A stretch of DNA of 64,000 bases, taken from positions 1 through 64,000 of the forward strand of contig JAKALA010000009.1 in the NCBI GenBank assembly GCA_021813325.1, in the 5' to 3' direction. The translations under genes and the position numbers were made by a program. The notes beneath the pieces were generated by a model that made no database searches, had not been told where the DNA came from, and was given only the letters and a program-made list of their open reading frames with translations. This DNA comes from a bacterium (lineage in GTDB: Bacteria; Verrucomicrobiota; Verrucomicrobiia; Limisphaerales; UBA11358). Below are positions 16,649 through 24,886 of this stretch, piece after piece. Position 1 is the first letter of the stretch, and each line of letters opens with the position of its first letter.

Positions 16649-17575
16649 CTACTGCGCCAGAACGTTGATGGTGATCTGGTCTTGATAAGTGCCGGCTTCG
16701 GGATTTCCCATCGTGCCAATGGTGACGGTGAGCGGGTAGCGGTTGCCATCGGGCTGGGGTGAAACGCCGGCGGGCAATGCGATGCTGGTGGCGTGGCTCA
16801 GATCAATGTTGATGCCCGATGACGACACGGAGTAGGGGATCTGGTCGGACGAGCTGGAGGCGGTTTGTTTAAGCACGCCGTTGTTTGCCGAGCTGTAATA
16901 CACGGTGCAGTTGTTGTTTTGTTTGATGAGCAGATCACAGCTTTTGGCGGCGCCGGTTTGCAAAGTGCCGAAATCCAAGGTCAATTGCGGCGCGGAGTTG
17001 TTGAATGGATTGCCGGTGGGCACGATGGAAACGGCGGCGGTGGCGGCCACCACCACCGAAAAAGTGACGGTGGCGTAGTCGTATGGCGATCCCGTGCTGT
17101 TGTAGGCGGGATAGATCTGAAAAGTAACGCTGTCGGTATAGGTTCCCGGTGGCACGACCTGACCGGCGGGGATGAAGAAGACAAAGGCCAGGGGAACGAC
17201 CTGGCCACTTTTGCCGGAAAGCGAGCCGCTAATCACTTCATTCGCGTTGGCGGTGGGCGGGGCTTTGAGTTCGTAGGTCATCGCGCTGGTGGTGTAAAGC
17301 GTGTAATTCAAATAATTGCCGCCCGAGCGGAGTTTGCGGGTGTAGGTGCCGGTGTTTTGCGACGGGCCGGCGGTTACCGCATAATTGGCCCGGCCTCGTC
17401 CCTGTTTGGTGAGGCTGAAATTAATGGTGTTCGGGTAGGCGGTGCTGCTAAAGCAGGCGTAACCGCCCGCGCTGCCGTGCCAGACCACGTTGCCGATCTG
17501 AAGGGTGTAACTTGCCGCTGAGGCACAGGCGATGCCGGCGGCCAGCATGAGGGCGGTGAGGAGGCGCGGTTTCAT
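16649..17575 (-). CDS. SCPU-domain secreted protein, putative tip subunit of chaperone-usher pilus
   Basis: Secreted protein of 308 residues, signal peptide to about residue 20 (IACASA). It shows two beta-rich halves of the spore-coat-U (SCPU) type: N-terminal residues about 22-165 and C-terminal residues about 170-308, ending GNPEAGTYQDQITINVLAQ, a typical donor-strand-complemented pilin end (YxDxixxxv). In archaic Csu-like systems the last gene encodes a two-domain tip adhesin of this size, which fits its place directly after the usher (ATGA overlap). The N-terminal domain would bind a surface; no ligand can be read. Last gene of the operon; 110 bases without a gene follow. Confidence 0.8.
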   Translation of the reverse strand: MKPRLLTALMLAAGIACASAASYTLQIGNVVWHGSAGGYACFSSTAYPNTINFSLTKQGRGRANYAVTAGPSQNTGTYTRKLRSGGNYLNYTLYTTSAMTYELKAPPTANANEVISGSLSGKSGQVVPLAFVFFIPAGQVVPPGTYTDSVTFQIYPAYNSTGSPYDYATVTFSVVVAATAAVSIVPTGNPFNNSAPQLTLDFGTLQTGAAKSCDLLIKQNNNCTVYYSSANNGVLKQTASSSSDQIPYSVSSSGINIDLSHATSIALPAGVSPQPDGNRYPLTVTIGTMGNPEAGTYQDQITINVLAQ

Positions 17576-19956
17576 GGTTTAACAGGCAATGTGATTTCGC
17601 CTAGATCAATCAGTCGAGCGTTTTTACTCTGCACACTAATGGCAAAGGAACTGTCGGGATAGCCCGAAATCGTGCCGTGATACTTGCCGGCGGACAATCC
17701 GCTGAAATAGGCCAGCCCATTGCCGTTGCTGACAAATTCGATGCTGGTGCCGTTTTCGGCAACCAGTTTTCCGGTTTGGTAAACGGCGGGCTGCCCGTTG
17801 GCCCAGACCAGTTTGGCCGTGGCATCCAAAGTGGCGGGGTGCCCCAGGTGAATCAGGGTGCCGCTGCGGTAGGTTGGTTTCAGTAAAATGTCGCCTTCCT
17901 GCGGATCGAAATCCGCCTCGGCGCGGAGCGGTTCCGCCGTGATGTGGGTGGGATAATAGCCGGTGACCTGGGGCAGCACCGCCGGGCCCAGCCAGTCTTC
18001 CTGCGCCAGGTAACGCTGCGATTGAGGTTGCACTCCCACACCACCATCTTCCATCAAGCTGCCGGTGCTTTTAATGATGGCAAAGGAATCTTGAATAGGA
18101 CGGCTCACGCCAAACTGACCATCGGCATAAACCAGAGCGGTGCCCCAGTTAAAGGTGCTCTGGTTGTTGCCGCCGGACATGGCGGTTTGATAAAAAGCCA
18201 AATCCGCCCGATGCCCGGTGTAATTGACATTGCCGTAAAAATCGTTTTGGCCGGACGTGTCCTGCACGCCGACAGTGGCGCTGGCGGATTGGATGTTTTC
18301 GCTGGGAACATATTGCCATTCTGAACGACTGGTTCGCGAACCGGTGTCGTAGGACGAAAACAGGTTTTGCCCAAAATCCAGGTTGATGCGCAGGCTGAAA
18401 AATGCCGTCCACGTGTCATGACTGGCGTCGCCGGAGTTGTTGTTGAGGGTCACATCCGCGTAAATGCGGCCCCAGTGGTAGCCGCTGATCAAGCTCCAGG
18501 TGGCCAGTTGGGTGGCGTTGCCACGGCGGGAGTTGGAGTAGCTGATGCCGGCAAACCAGCGTTCGCCAAGGCTCTGGGAGTATTGCACCTGACTGGTCCA
18601 AAGCGTGCCGTGGTCCGCCGGTGTGACAAAGGGCGTGGGCGCCGTGTAGTCCGAGCTTTGATATTGCGAGGACAACGTGAATTGACCGTCGGAAAGCCAG
18701 CTCTCGTGCGGCAGGTAATAATGATACTGAACTTGATGGGCGGAGCCGCCGCCAATGGTCCGGTCATGGGAAACCACGGAATTAAAATCAAACGTTCCCA
18801 CCGTCGTGCTAAAAACGATTTCAGGCCCGCCCATTTGCGTGTCCGAAGTGGCCTGGCCACTCAAGCCGGCGGTGATCCGATCGGTGAGGCCGAGCCGGTG
18901 ATAGGCACTCACAGCGGGTTTTGAATCGTATTCGTAATAGGGATTTTGAGAATCGGTCCGGCTGGGAAATCCGACGGCGTAGTTGAAAGCGGACTCCCCG
19001 GCCTTGAGCAATCCGGGATCATAAAACAATCGGGCATTGATGTATTGCACCCGGCCCACGGGATCGGTGATGCGGAGCACGACATTGTTGGCGCCGCCGG
19101 TCAGCGGGAAATTGCTGATCTGATGCGGCCCGGCGCTCAATTGCAGGCTCTGCGTGACGTGCCCGTTGACGATGACATCCACTTTGGAGTCGGATTGGAG
19201 AAAGAAAGCGGATTGCCCGAGCGGACTGGTGACGCGATAGGGTTGCAGGCTGTCCTGACGGTTGAGGGAAAAGCCAAGCAGGGGCAGGAAATTTTGAAAA
19301 CCGGTGACGGGATAATTCAAATCTCCAACGGTGGCCCGGACACGTTGTTCGGGAAAATCATAGATCAAGCTGGTGTCCCGCTTTTGCCAGCGCTGATCAG
19401 GCGACGGGTTGAGATCAATTTCATTGTTCAGCACCAGTCGGTGATAATTGAAGACATTTTGAACGGCGACCTGCGGATCACTGAAGCCCGTTTTGGCGTT
19501 GGCGCCCGTTTCCACGTAGTTCACGCCGCCGAGCAGATTCATGTAAGCCGAAAAGTCCGCTGGTTCGTAGGTGTTCACGGCGCGGACGTTGGAGGAGCCA
19601 AGCAGGTTGATGTTCTGAACTTGGCGCATTTCCGGCGGGACGTTCAAAGTTACTTGCAGGTTTTGAAAATCAAACTTTGTTTTGACACCCGCAGCTTCGA
19701 GCGTGTCCACCGTGACATACGTGGTTTTATTTGTCGCAAGTTTCTGGAAATTTTCCGGGGCCAGCAAATTTTTCAACTGGCTGCGAATCGGGGAGATGTC
19801 CAACGCCCTGAGCTGGTTTCCTTCCATCTGGCAATTGAGGTCGCCAACCGTTTGCTGGTTCAGCGTCGAAGCCAAGGGCACGACCTGATCAGCCGCCCGG
19901 ACCCAGGTGGCGGCAAGCATGAGGCTGGAGACAATGACCCTGATGATTTTACTCAT
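17572..19956 (-). CDS. Outer-membrane usher of an archaic-type chaperone-usher pilus
   Basis: Beta-barrel usher that threads pilin-chaperone complexes across the outer membrane. 794 residues, signal peptide to about residue 21 (TWVRA followed by ADQ). Recognisable usher segments: SLIYDFPEQRVRATVGDLNYP (entry into the barrel), SPLGQSAFFLQSDSKVDVIV followed by SAGPHQISNFPLTGGANNVV (plug-domain region), then about 350 residues of alternating barrel strands, and a C-terminal domain with GKYHGTISGY. It overlaps the chaperone gene by 8 bases and the tip-protein gene by 4, so production is probably coupled. The plug and lack of classic PapC extras point to the archaic/Csu clade, which is inference. 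Confidence 0.88.
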   Translation of the reverse strand: MSKIIRVIVSSLMLAATWVRAADQVVPLASTLNQQTVGDLNCQMEGNQLRALDISPIRSQLKNLLAPENFQKLATNKTTYVTVDTLEAAGVKTKFDFQNLQVTLNVPPEMRQVQNINLLGSSNVRAVNTYEPADFSAYMNLLGGVNYVETGANAKTGFSDPQVAVQNVFNYHRLVLNNEIDLNPSPDQRWQKRDTSLIYDFPEQRVRATVGDLNYPVTGFQNFLPLLGFSLNRQDSLQPYRVTSPLGQSAFFLQSDSKVDVIVNGHVTQSLQLSAGPHQISNFPLTGGANNVVLRITDPVGRVQYINARLFYDPGLLKAGESAFNYAVGFPSRTDSQNPYYEYDSKPAVSAYHRLGLTDRITAGLSGQATSDTQMGGPEIVFSTTVGTFDFNSVVSHDRTIGGGSAHQVQYHYYLPHESWLSDGQFTLSSQYQSSDYTAPTPFVTPADHGTLWTSQVQYSQSLGERWFAGISYSNSRRGNATQLATWSLISGYHWGRIYADVTLNNNSGDASHDTWTAFFSLRINLDFGQNLFSSYDTGSRTSRSEWQYVPSENIQSASATVGVQDTSGQNDFYGNVNYTGHRADLAFYQTAMSGGNNQSTFNWGTALVYADGQFGVSRPIQDSFAIIKSTGSLMEDGGVGVQPQSQRYLAQEDWLGPAVLPQVTGYYPTHITAEPLRAEADFDPQEGDILLKPTYRSGTLIHLGHPATLDATAKLVWANGQPAVYQTGKLVAENGTSIEFVSNGNGLAYFSGLSAGKYHGTISGYPDSSFAISVQSKNARLIDLGEITLPVKP

Positions 19957-20689
19957 CCACTTGAATTTCCGCGTGGTAATCCTCTGCCGATAGATCGGCA
20001 GGCAATGTTACCGGGAAACGCCGCCGGTGATTGGCCAGAATGTTCTGGCCTTCAATCTTGTCGAGTTGACTGGATTTTAGGACGGTTTTTTGGCCGTTGG
20101 CGTCCGTGACCGTGAGCACGCAGTTTTCAAGCCCTTGATGAGCATTGCCGGCGTTGTTGAGCGTCAGTTCGTAAAGGTTGTTGGTGGCTGAATTGTCCGG
20201 TGATTTGGTCAAGGCCACGGTTTCCAGCTTGGGTTTGGCATTCTTGGGGCGGATGTAAACGGTGCCCAAATAGCGGACCAACAGCTTGATTTGGGATTCT
20301 TTGGTTTGCGGTTCGAAGTTGACCGGTAACTGCTCGGCCACAATGCGAAACGCCAGTTCGTTGGTCGGATTCTGCGGGCCTTTCCAGGCAACCCGGATGT
20401 TTTGCCGCTGACCGGGGCCGACAACACCCTGCGGGGGAAAGACGGTGAACAAATCCCCGGCCGGTTTTTGCGTTTCTTCGCCTTGCTCGTTCATATCGCG
20501 CGTGACCATGCTGATCTGAAAGGCAATGCGATTGGAACTTTCGTTTTCCACGCGGAAGGTGGTGCCGACACCATAACCTTTGGGAGCCAGCGTTGCGGAA
20601 ATGGGAATCAACGTGAACGCCTGTCCCAGCAGGCTGCTGGACAAGACGGCCAAAAGCGCCAACAGCCGGTTGAATTTCGTGAATCGCAT
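19949..20689 (-). CDS. Periplasmic pilus chaperone (PapD-like)
   Basis: Periplasmic immunoglobulin-fold chaperone that caps pilin subunits before delivery to the usher. 246 residues from the ATG at 20689; a TTG two codons upstream is a weaker start. Signal peptide ends about residue 23 (SSLLGQA). FRVENESSNRIAFQISM forms the early strands, VFPPQGVVGPGQRQNIRVAW matches the conserved FPPxxxLxPGxxQxvRV motif, and IAFRIVAEQLPV the FRI-xxEeLP motif just after. The second Ig domain covers residues about 140-246. It starts 41 bases after the terminator-like hairpin that follows the pilin gene and overlaps the usher start. Confidence 0.88.
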   Translation of the reverse strand: MRFTKFNRLLALLAVLSSSLLGQAFTLIPISATLAPKGYGVGTTFRVENESSNRIAFQISMVTRDMNEQGEETQKPAGDLFTVFPPQGVVGPGQRQNIRVAWKGPQNPTNELAFRIVAEQLPVNFEPQTKESQIKLLVRYLGTVYIRPKNAKPKLETVALTKSPDNSATNNLYELTLNNAGNAHQGLENCVLTVTDANGQKTVLKSSQLDKIEGQNILANHRRRFPVTLPADLSAEDYHAEIQVDE

Positions 20690-20724
20690 GGCCAAATATC
20701 GAAATTACCGCTGGATGTGTCTAT

Positions 20725-20750
20725 AAAAAAGCCGCCCGAATTGGGCGGCT
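20725..20750 (-). terminator. Intrinsic terminator / attenuator between pilin and chaperone genes
   Basis: On the minus strand an 8-base G+C-rich stem (AGCCGCCC with GGGCGGCT; 20743-20750 and 20730-20737) around a 5-base loop is followed directly by a run of six T (20730-20725). It begins 24 bases after the pilin stop and ends 36 bases before the chaperone start, inside what is otherwise one operon. This fits partial termination giving more pilin mRNA than assembly-machine mRNA. Confidence 0.85.
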
Positions 20751-20773
20751 GGCGAAATTTAGAAACCCGAATA

Positions 20774-21262
20774 TTAGTTGGGCGCGATGGTCAGTGTCAG
20801 CGTATCGCTATAAGTATCGGCCGCATACCAACCGCCACTAAATGTGATTGCGACATTTTTATCGATGCCGGTTTTATCGGTTCTGCCAGTTGCCGTGGTG
20901 ACAGTGGCTGAACCACTGGACAGTGCGACTAGCGTTCCCCCGTATGTAATGGAGTAATTGACTGTGTCAGAATTGCCAGTAAGCGCACCTTTCAAGAAAG
21001 CTTGCGTGCCGGTGCCGGCGTTGGCGCTCTTTAACGTAACTGAATACCCCAGTTTGTCATTGGACGTTTCGGTGGCAATGCCCACAACTTTGAGCGTTTC
21101 CCCGTTCACCAGATCCAACGCATTATAACCGCTTTGAGCGGCAACCATAATCGTGTTGATCGGAACGACTTTCCCGCTGATGGTTAGGGTTGCCGATGAT
21201 TGAGCGTAGCTTGCTGTGGCTAGTAACAAGGTTGCGCAAATTGCTGCCAGAGTTTTTTTCAT
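20774..21262 (-). CDS. Major subunit of chaperone-usher pilus (pilin)
   Basis: Small secreted beta-rich pilin, 162 residues, signal peptide to residue 20 (LLATASYA followed by QSS). ATLTISGKVVPIN at the N-terminus would be the donor strand with alternating hydrophobic residues; the C-terminus DTYSDTLTLTIAPN is the usual last strand of SCPU/archaic pilins. Ser/Thr/Gly/Ala-rich, no cysteine in the mature part, so no disulfide. Its short size, first position and following attenuator identify it as the probable major subunit. No good Shine-Dalgarno sequence precedes the ATG; two stem-loops lie in the leader (21304-21325 and 21360-21377). Confidence 0.8.
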   Translation of the reverse strand: MKKTLAAICATLLLATASYAQSSATLTISGKVVPINTIMVAAQSGYNALDLVNGETLKVVGIATETSNDKLGYSVTLKSANAGTGTQAFLKGALTGNSDTVNYSITYGGTLVALSSGSATVTTATGRTDKTGIDKNVAITFSGGWYAADTYSDTLTLTIAPN

Positions 21263-21735
21263 ATGCTGATTGGGATGACTTTATTTTTATGATTACATTT
21301 TCCGGCCGCTTATTAATTTGCGGCCCAAAGAACATGTTTGTGTTCGGAAATTCATTTAGCACCCGCGATGCCGGGTGTTTGGCAACTGCTTGTTTTTAAA
21401 GTATTTCCAACAACCGATGGTGGCTTCCGTGTGGCTTTACCGCTAGGAATGGTGTTTTTTTAATTAAAGAAAAATCTTTCATCAGCCGATAAATGAAGTT
21501 TAAGCATTCTGAGTGTCGTAAAACGGTGCAAACAAATTTGAAAAATGTCCTAAAGTGCAAGTGGCTTTTCGCCGATGAAGTGTGTCATCGTTTGGATGGG
21601 CAAGTTCGCGGCGATGAAGGCTAAAGCGACCCGTTTGAACTGCCGATAACCGTCAAAATGACACAGCGCTCCTTTGGGTTTGAGAGCCAGAAACGTTCGA
21701 GACGAAATTCCGGCTCGCAATCATTGTATATCGGC
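21263..21735. promoter_or_regulatory. A+T-rich divergent control region between pilus operon and pilin-like gene
   Basis: This 473-base gene-free stretch separates the pilus operon from the divergent pilin-like gene. It is markedly richer in A+T than neighbouring coding DNA. Two small hairpins lie on the pilin side: GGCCGC/GCGGCC at 21304-21309 and 21320-21325 with a 10-base A+T loop, and CACCCG/CGGGTG at 21360-21365 and 21372-21377 with a 6-base loop. Both could be part of the pilin mRNA leader. I could not assign a convincing -35/-10 pair in either direction. The first 78 bases of the longest frame for the divergent gene (21658 onward) are included here because a start at 21736 is preferred. 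Confidence 0.5.
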
Positions 21736-22164
21736 ATGCCGCGCGGCGTTTCCGGGGGAATCTTTTTCTTGGTGTTGATCCTGTTGGTGATTTGGTCTCC
21801 AGCCCAAAGTCAAAACAAGGCGGATTTGACTATTCAAGGCACCATGCCCGCCGTCCAACGGGTGAACATTGCTTCGGTTCGTGCTGTGGAAAACACCAAT
21901 CTGATCGAGGTCACGTTGCAGGGCGAAAGCAATATCGGTGAAAGCTATCTGGTGACCTTGCAATCGGCAATATTGACTGCCAGCCCAAATTCAGCGCCGG
22001 GAAAAATTTCCCTTTTACAAAAGACCAAGCCGTTAAGTCTGGTTGCAGGCCAAGGTGTGTTTCACTCAAAACTCACTGCTGAGATGGCTGGCCACCTTTT
22101 TCGGCAAATTCCCGAAGCCGATATGCACAGCAACACACTCATTTTGACCATTACTGGTCAGTGA
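21736..22164 (+). CDS. Lone secreted pilin-like protein, divergent from the pilus operon
   Basis: Secreted protein of 142 residues from the ATG at 21736, which places a clean signal peptide (GIFFLVLILLVIWSPAQS) at the N-terminus; an upstream ATG at 21658 adds 26 Arg/Ser-rich residues. The mature part resembles the major pilin across the pilus operon: ADLTIQGTMPAVQRVNIAS aligns with ATLTISGKVVPINTIMVAA, SYLVTLQSA with GYSVTLKSA, and the end HSNTLILTITGQ with YSDTLTLTIAPN. So it looks like a minor or alternative subunit with donor strand and final strand kept. No chaperone or usher gene accompanies it on this strand. Similarity is by eye only. Confidence 0.65.
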   Translation: MPRGVSGGIFFLVLILLVIWSPAQSQNKADLTIQGTMPAVQRVNIASVRAVENTNLIEVTLQGESNIGESYLVTLQSAILTASPNSAPGKISLLQKTKPLSLVAGQGVFHSKLTAEMAGHLFRQIPEADMHSNTLILTITGQ

Positions 22165-22206
22165 TGGGTTCAATTGGCGACGCCTGTCCCGCGCCGGGTG
22201 GCGGTG

Positions 22207-24237
22207 TTATCGAGTCACATAAAAGCCACGGACGGTGGCTTTCAACTGCGGCGTAAGCGGGGGCAGCTTGGTGGAGTCCTGAAAATTCGGATCGAAACCC
22301 CATTGCCGGGAAGGCGCGTTGTAATAATTACCGGTCGTTTTCCATGGACTGGTGGCGTATTGGCTCGGGAACATGACCACAATGGAGCCATTATAAGTGA
22401 CCGTGTAACCCGACCAGTTTTCCAGCAGCCGCAGAAAGTTTTCCACGCCGCCGCTGTAATGAGAGCCATCGGAGGGCACAATGCCTTCCAAGGTGGCTGC
22501 GTTAAGGCAGATATTCGCCGGAGTGCGGCTGCTTAAACTGGTGCTGGCGTTATAATTGTCTTTCCAATTGGCGGAGAGAAGGCTGATGGCGTCACCTAAC
22601 AAGGCCGCCGGCCGGGTATAAGTGGTATCCCCCAGCGCTTTTGAATAATGCGATCCATCCGTGGTGGTGTTGTAATCGCCTTTGACGTAAATGGGCAGGG
22701 CCGTGGCCACCGTCAAACCTGATGAAGGTAATTGCTGGCCGTTGACCAGGCGGACGGCGGGCAAAGTCGAGCTATCCAAACTCACATCATTTTGCACGTA
22801 GATCGAATTGATCCCGTGGCCCTTGTAAGTGGAGCCGGAGGTGTTCATCTGGTCATATTGCAGGCCGCCAACGGTGGGGTCGGAATTGGCCAGCCAAGTA
22901 TTCAAGTTTGCAACGTCCACTTGGACGGCTTGCACCGTTTTGCTTTCGCGGTAATCGCGATAAGTAACATTCGTGACAAATGAATAGAAATAGTTGGTAA
23001 CCGTGATATTGTAAGTCGTTACGTTGGTAATGTTCACCTCATTTATTTCCGGCGTGTAAGCGGTGTTGGTGATGACGGTGATGCTTTGAATCTTCCCCTT
23101 ATTTTTGCCACTGATGTAGTAAACGATGTTGGTGGTATAGCTGTAAGAAGGAATCATATTCGTCACATAACCGCTGGTCACCGAATACGAATTGGTGGGG
23201 ACGGTTTGAACGGAACTGACATCAGGCGACACCCGCACCAAAGGCGACGCATTGTTTTGATTTTGATAATAGACCGTCATGACATTCGTGGAACTGTAAC
23301 TGTTAATCCCGCTCGGCGAATTGGAGACGATGAGATCCGCCTCATTATAAAGATAGACCTGGCCGTTGGTGGAGTAAGCGGAGGCTTGGGGCGCCGCCAG
23401 ACCATTGGGCGGCAGCCGCAGAATACTGGTGACATGGGCGGGATTGTTGTCGGAATCGGTGCCAATGGGCAACACCAGCGTGTCCGAATTGGAAATCGGA
23501 CTGTTGGTGTCGCTATAAACCCCGTTGCCGCTGCGGTGGCCAAAGTTCTGCGGATCCAACGGACTGGGCGTATTGGTGACAAAGCCGCTGGCATCGACAC
23601 TGGTGGTGAAGATCAACGGTGAACTCGAACTGCTGCCGGTGGCCCAGATATTATAGTTGGAGTGAACCCGGCCATTGACCCGCATCGAAGCGCCGGGATT
23701 GATTTCCATGTCCTGATTGTAAAAAATGGCGAATTGAAACAAGGGAATGTTGCCAAACCACACGCTTTGAGAAACCGTGCTGGAAACCGCGTAGCGCGTG
23801 TTGCTGGTGGTCGCCGTTGAAGCCACGGTGCAATCCTGACCGTAGCCATACAAGCCTTTGAATTGCGAGGGCAATTGCGTCCAATAACCGCCGCCGATGG
23901 CCACGGAAGTTTGTTGCGCCACGCCGTTGGTGCTTTTGAAGATAAATTGGATGGGCCAAGCGCTTGTATCGGGCACCAGAGCGCTATAATCACTGGCGCT
24001 TTTGAGCGTGCTATATGTGAAATCACGCATCATCCGGGTGATCACACCTTCCGTGGCGGATTCCGCGGCGGCCTGGGCGGAGACGTAGAGATTGTTTCGT
24101 TCGGAGACGATGTTGCTGGAAGCAACCCAGTGCATGATGCTGCTTAACGCCGCCAACGCAATGACCACGAAAGTCAACGTCAGAGCCAGGGCGTAGCCCG
24201 CCCGGGCTTTCAATTTTGGAACCAGAACGATTTTCAT
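22207..24237 (-). CDS. Large PilX-like type IV pilus-associated protein
   Basis: Envelope protein of 676 residues. It opens with an inner-membrane segment typical of PilX/minor-pilin N-termini: LKARAGYALALTLTFVVIALAALSS, then SAQAAAESATEGVITRMMRDF, with no canonical GFTLxE motif although ARAGYALALTL is similar. The rest is a long Ser/Thr/Asn/Tyr-rich exported region with the recurrent turn-like pattern NTxYxxxxxN and segments such as VNGRVHSNYNIWATG (a PilX/DUF-type signature in similar loci). Start ATG at 24237 lies 10 bases after the PilW-like gene; the longer frame has 11 additional residues. Probably a tip or shaft component, but its length is unusual. Confidence 0.65.
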   Translation of the reverse strand: MKIVLVPKLKARAGYALALTLTFVVIALAALSSIMHWVASSNIVSERNNLYVSAQAAAESATEGVITRMMRDFTYSTLKSASDYSALVPDTSAWPIQFIFKSTNGVAQQTSVAIGGGYWTQLPSQFKGLYGYGQDCTVASTATTSNTRYAVSSTVSQSVWFGNIPLFQFAIFYNQDMEINPGASMRVNGRVHSNYNIWATGSSSSSPLIFTTSVDASGFVTNTPSPLDPQNFGHRSGNGVYSDTNSPISNSDTLVLPIGTDSDNNPAHVTSILRLPPNGLAAPQASAYSTNGQVYLYNEADLIVSNSPSGINSYSSTNVMTVYYQNQNNASPLVRVSPDVSSVQTVPTNSYSVTSGYVTNMIPSYSYTTNIVYYISGKNKGKIQSITVITNTAYTPEINEVNITNVTTYNITVTNYFYSFVTNVTYRDYRESKTVQAVQVDVANLNTWLANSDPTVGGLQYDQMNTSGSTYKGHGINSIYVQNDVSLDSSTLPAVRLVNGQQLPSSGLTVATALPIYVKGDYNTTTDGSHYSKALGDTTYTRPAALLGDAISLLSANWKDNYNASTSLSSRTPANICLNAATLEGIVPSDGSHYSGGVENFLRLLENWSGYTVTYNGSIVVMFPSQYATSPWKTTGNYYNAPSRQWGFDPNFQDSTKLPPLTPQLKATVRGFYVTR

Positions 24238-24247
24238 AACTACCTCA

Positions 24248-24886
24248 CTATTCTTTGGCGCGGCGGCCAATCCGGGTTTGCAGCCGGTAATGATTGAAGG
24301 CGTTCAGCGCATTGGTGCTCACCACGCCAATGGGATATTCCCATTGATAAAATTGCAGGGTGATGCGGATGACCGGATTGTTGTCATAATTAATCAGCGT
24401 CGTCCCCTGGTAATCTTCAGCCGTGAAGACGTAGTAATTCGTCACGTAATTCGCCAGCATGGTTTCCACATTGTTGGTCACGCTATAAAGCTTGTTCTCC
24501 GAGTCCGACGAGACCTGGTAATAAATGGTCGGGCTGAGGCCCGGCTCGTTGTTGGTGTCGGGGAAAAACAGTTCCAACGCGTTGCCGGTTTGTGGCTGGC
24601 CGTTGGCAATCCGTGAAAACTGGCCGCCGCTGTAATTGCCGACATACACGGTCTTGGCGCTGCGGATGTCTTCGCGCAACGCGTTCAGGGATTTCCGGGC
24701 GTCGGCGGTGGCGCTCAACTTGGTGGCCGCCAGCGTGTAATCCCGCAATCCAAAAATTTGCAAACCAATCAGGACACCGACAAAAATCCCCAGAAAAATG
24801 CCCGTGGCCATCATCATTTCCACCAGGGTAAAGCCGGCGGCGCGGCCGCCGCGACGGGAAACATTGGAGTTGGGCGCGGGCTTCAT
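24248..24886 (-). CDS. PilW-like prepilin
   Basis: Type IV prepilin-like protein, 212 residues. The prepilin cleavage/methylation site is AAGFTLVEMMMATGIFLGIF at residues 17-36, with Glu at position +5 of the mature protein. The hydrophobic helix is followed by LRDYTLAATKLSATADARKS, a typical PilW-type continuation, then a globular domain. Its start overlaps the end of the PilV-like gene by 4 bases (ATGA) and its stop lies 10 bases before the PilX-like gene, giving a three-gene minor pilin cassette. It may serve type IV pili or a type II secretion-like pseudopilus; no assembly ATPase is present in this window. Confidence 0.8.
   Translation of the reverse strand: MKPAPNSNVSRRGGRAAGFTLVEMMMATGIFLGIFVGVLIGLQIFGLRDYTLAATKLSATADARKSLNALREDIRSAKTVYVGNYSGGQFSRIANGQPQTGNALELFFPDTNNEPGLSPTIYYQVSSDSENKLYSVTNNVETMLANYVTNYYVFTAEDYQGTTLINYDNNPVIRITLQFYQWEYPIGVVSTNALNAFNHYRLQTRIGRRAKE

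Noticed and set aside
21658..21735. Upstream ATG extending the pilin-like protein by 26 residues
   Set aside because: The extension is Arg/Ser-rich and would bury the signal peptide; start at 21736 gives a normal export signal.
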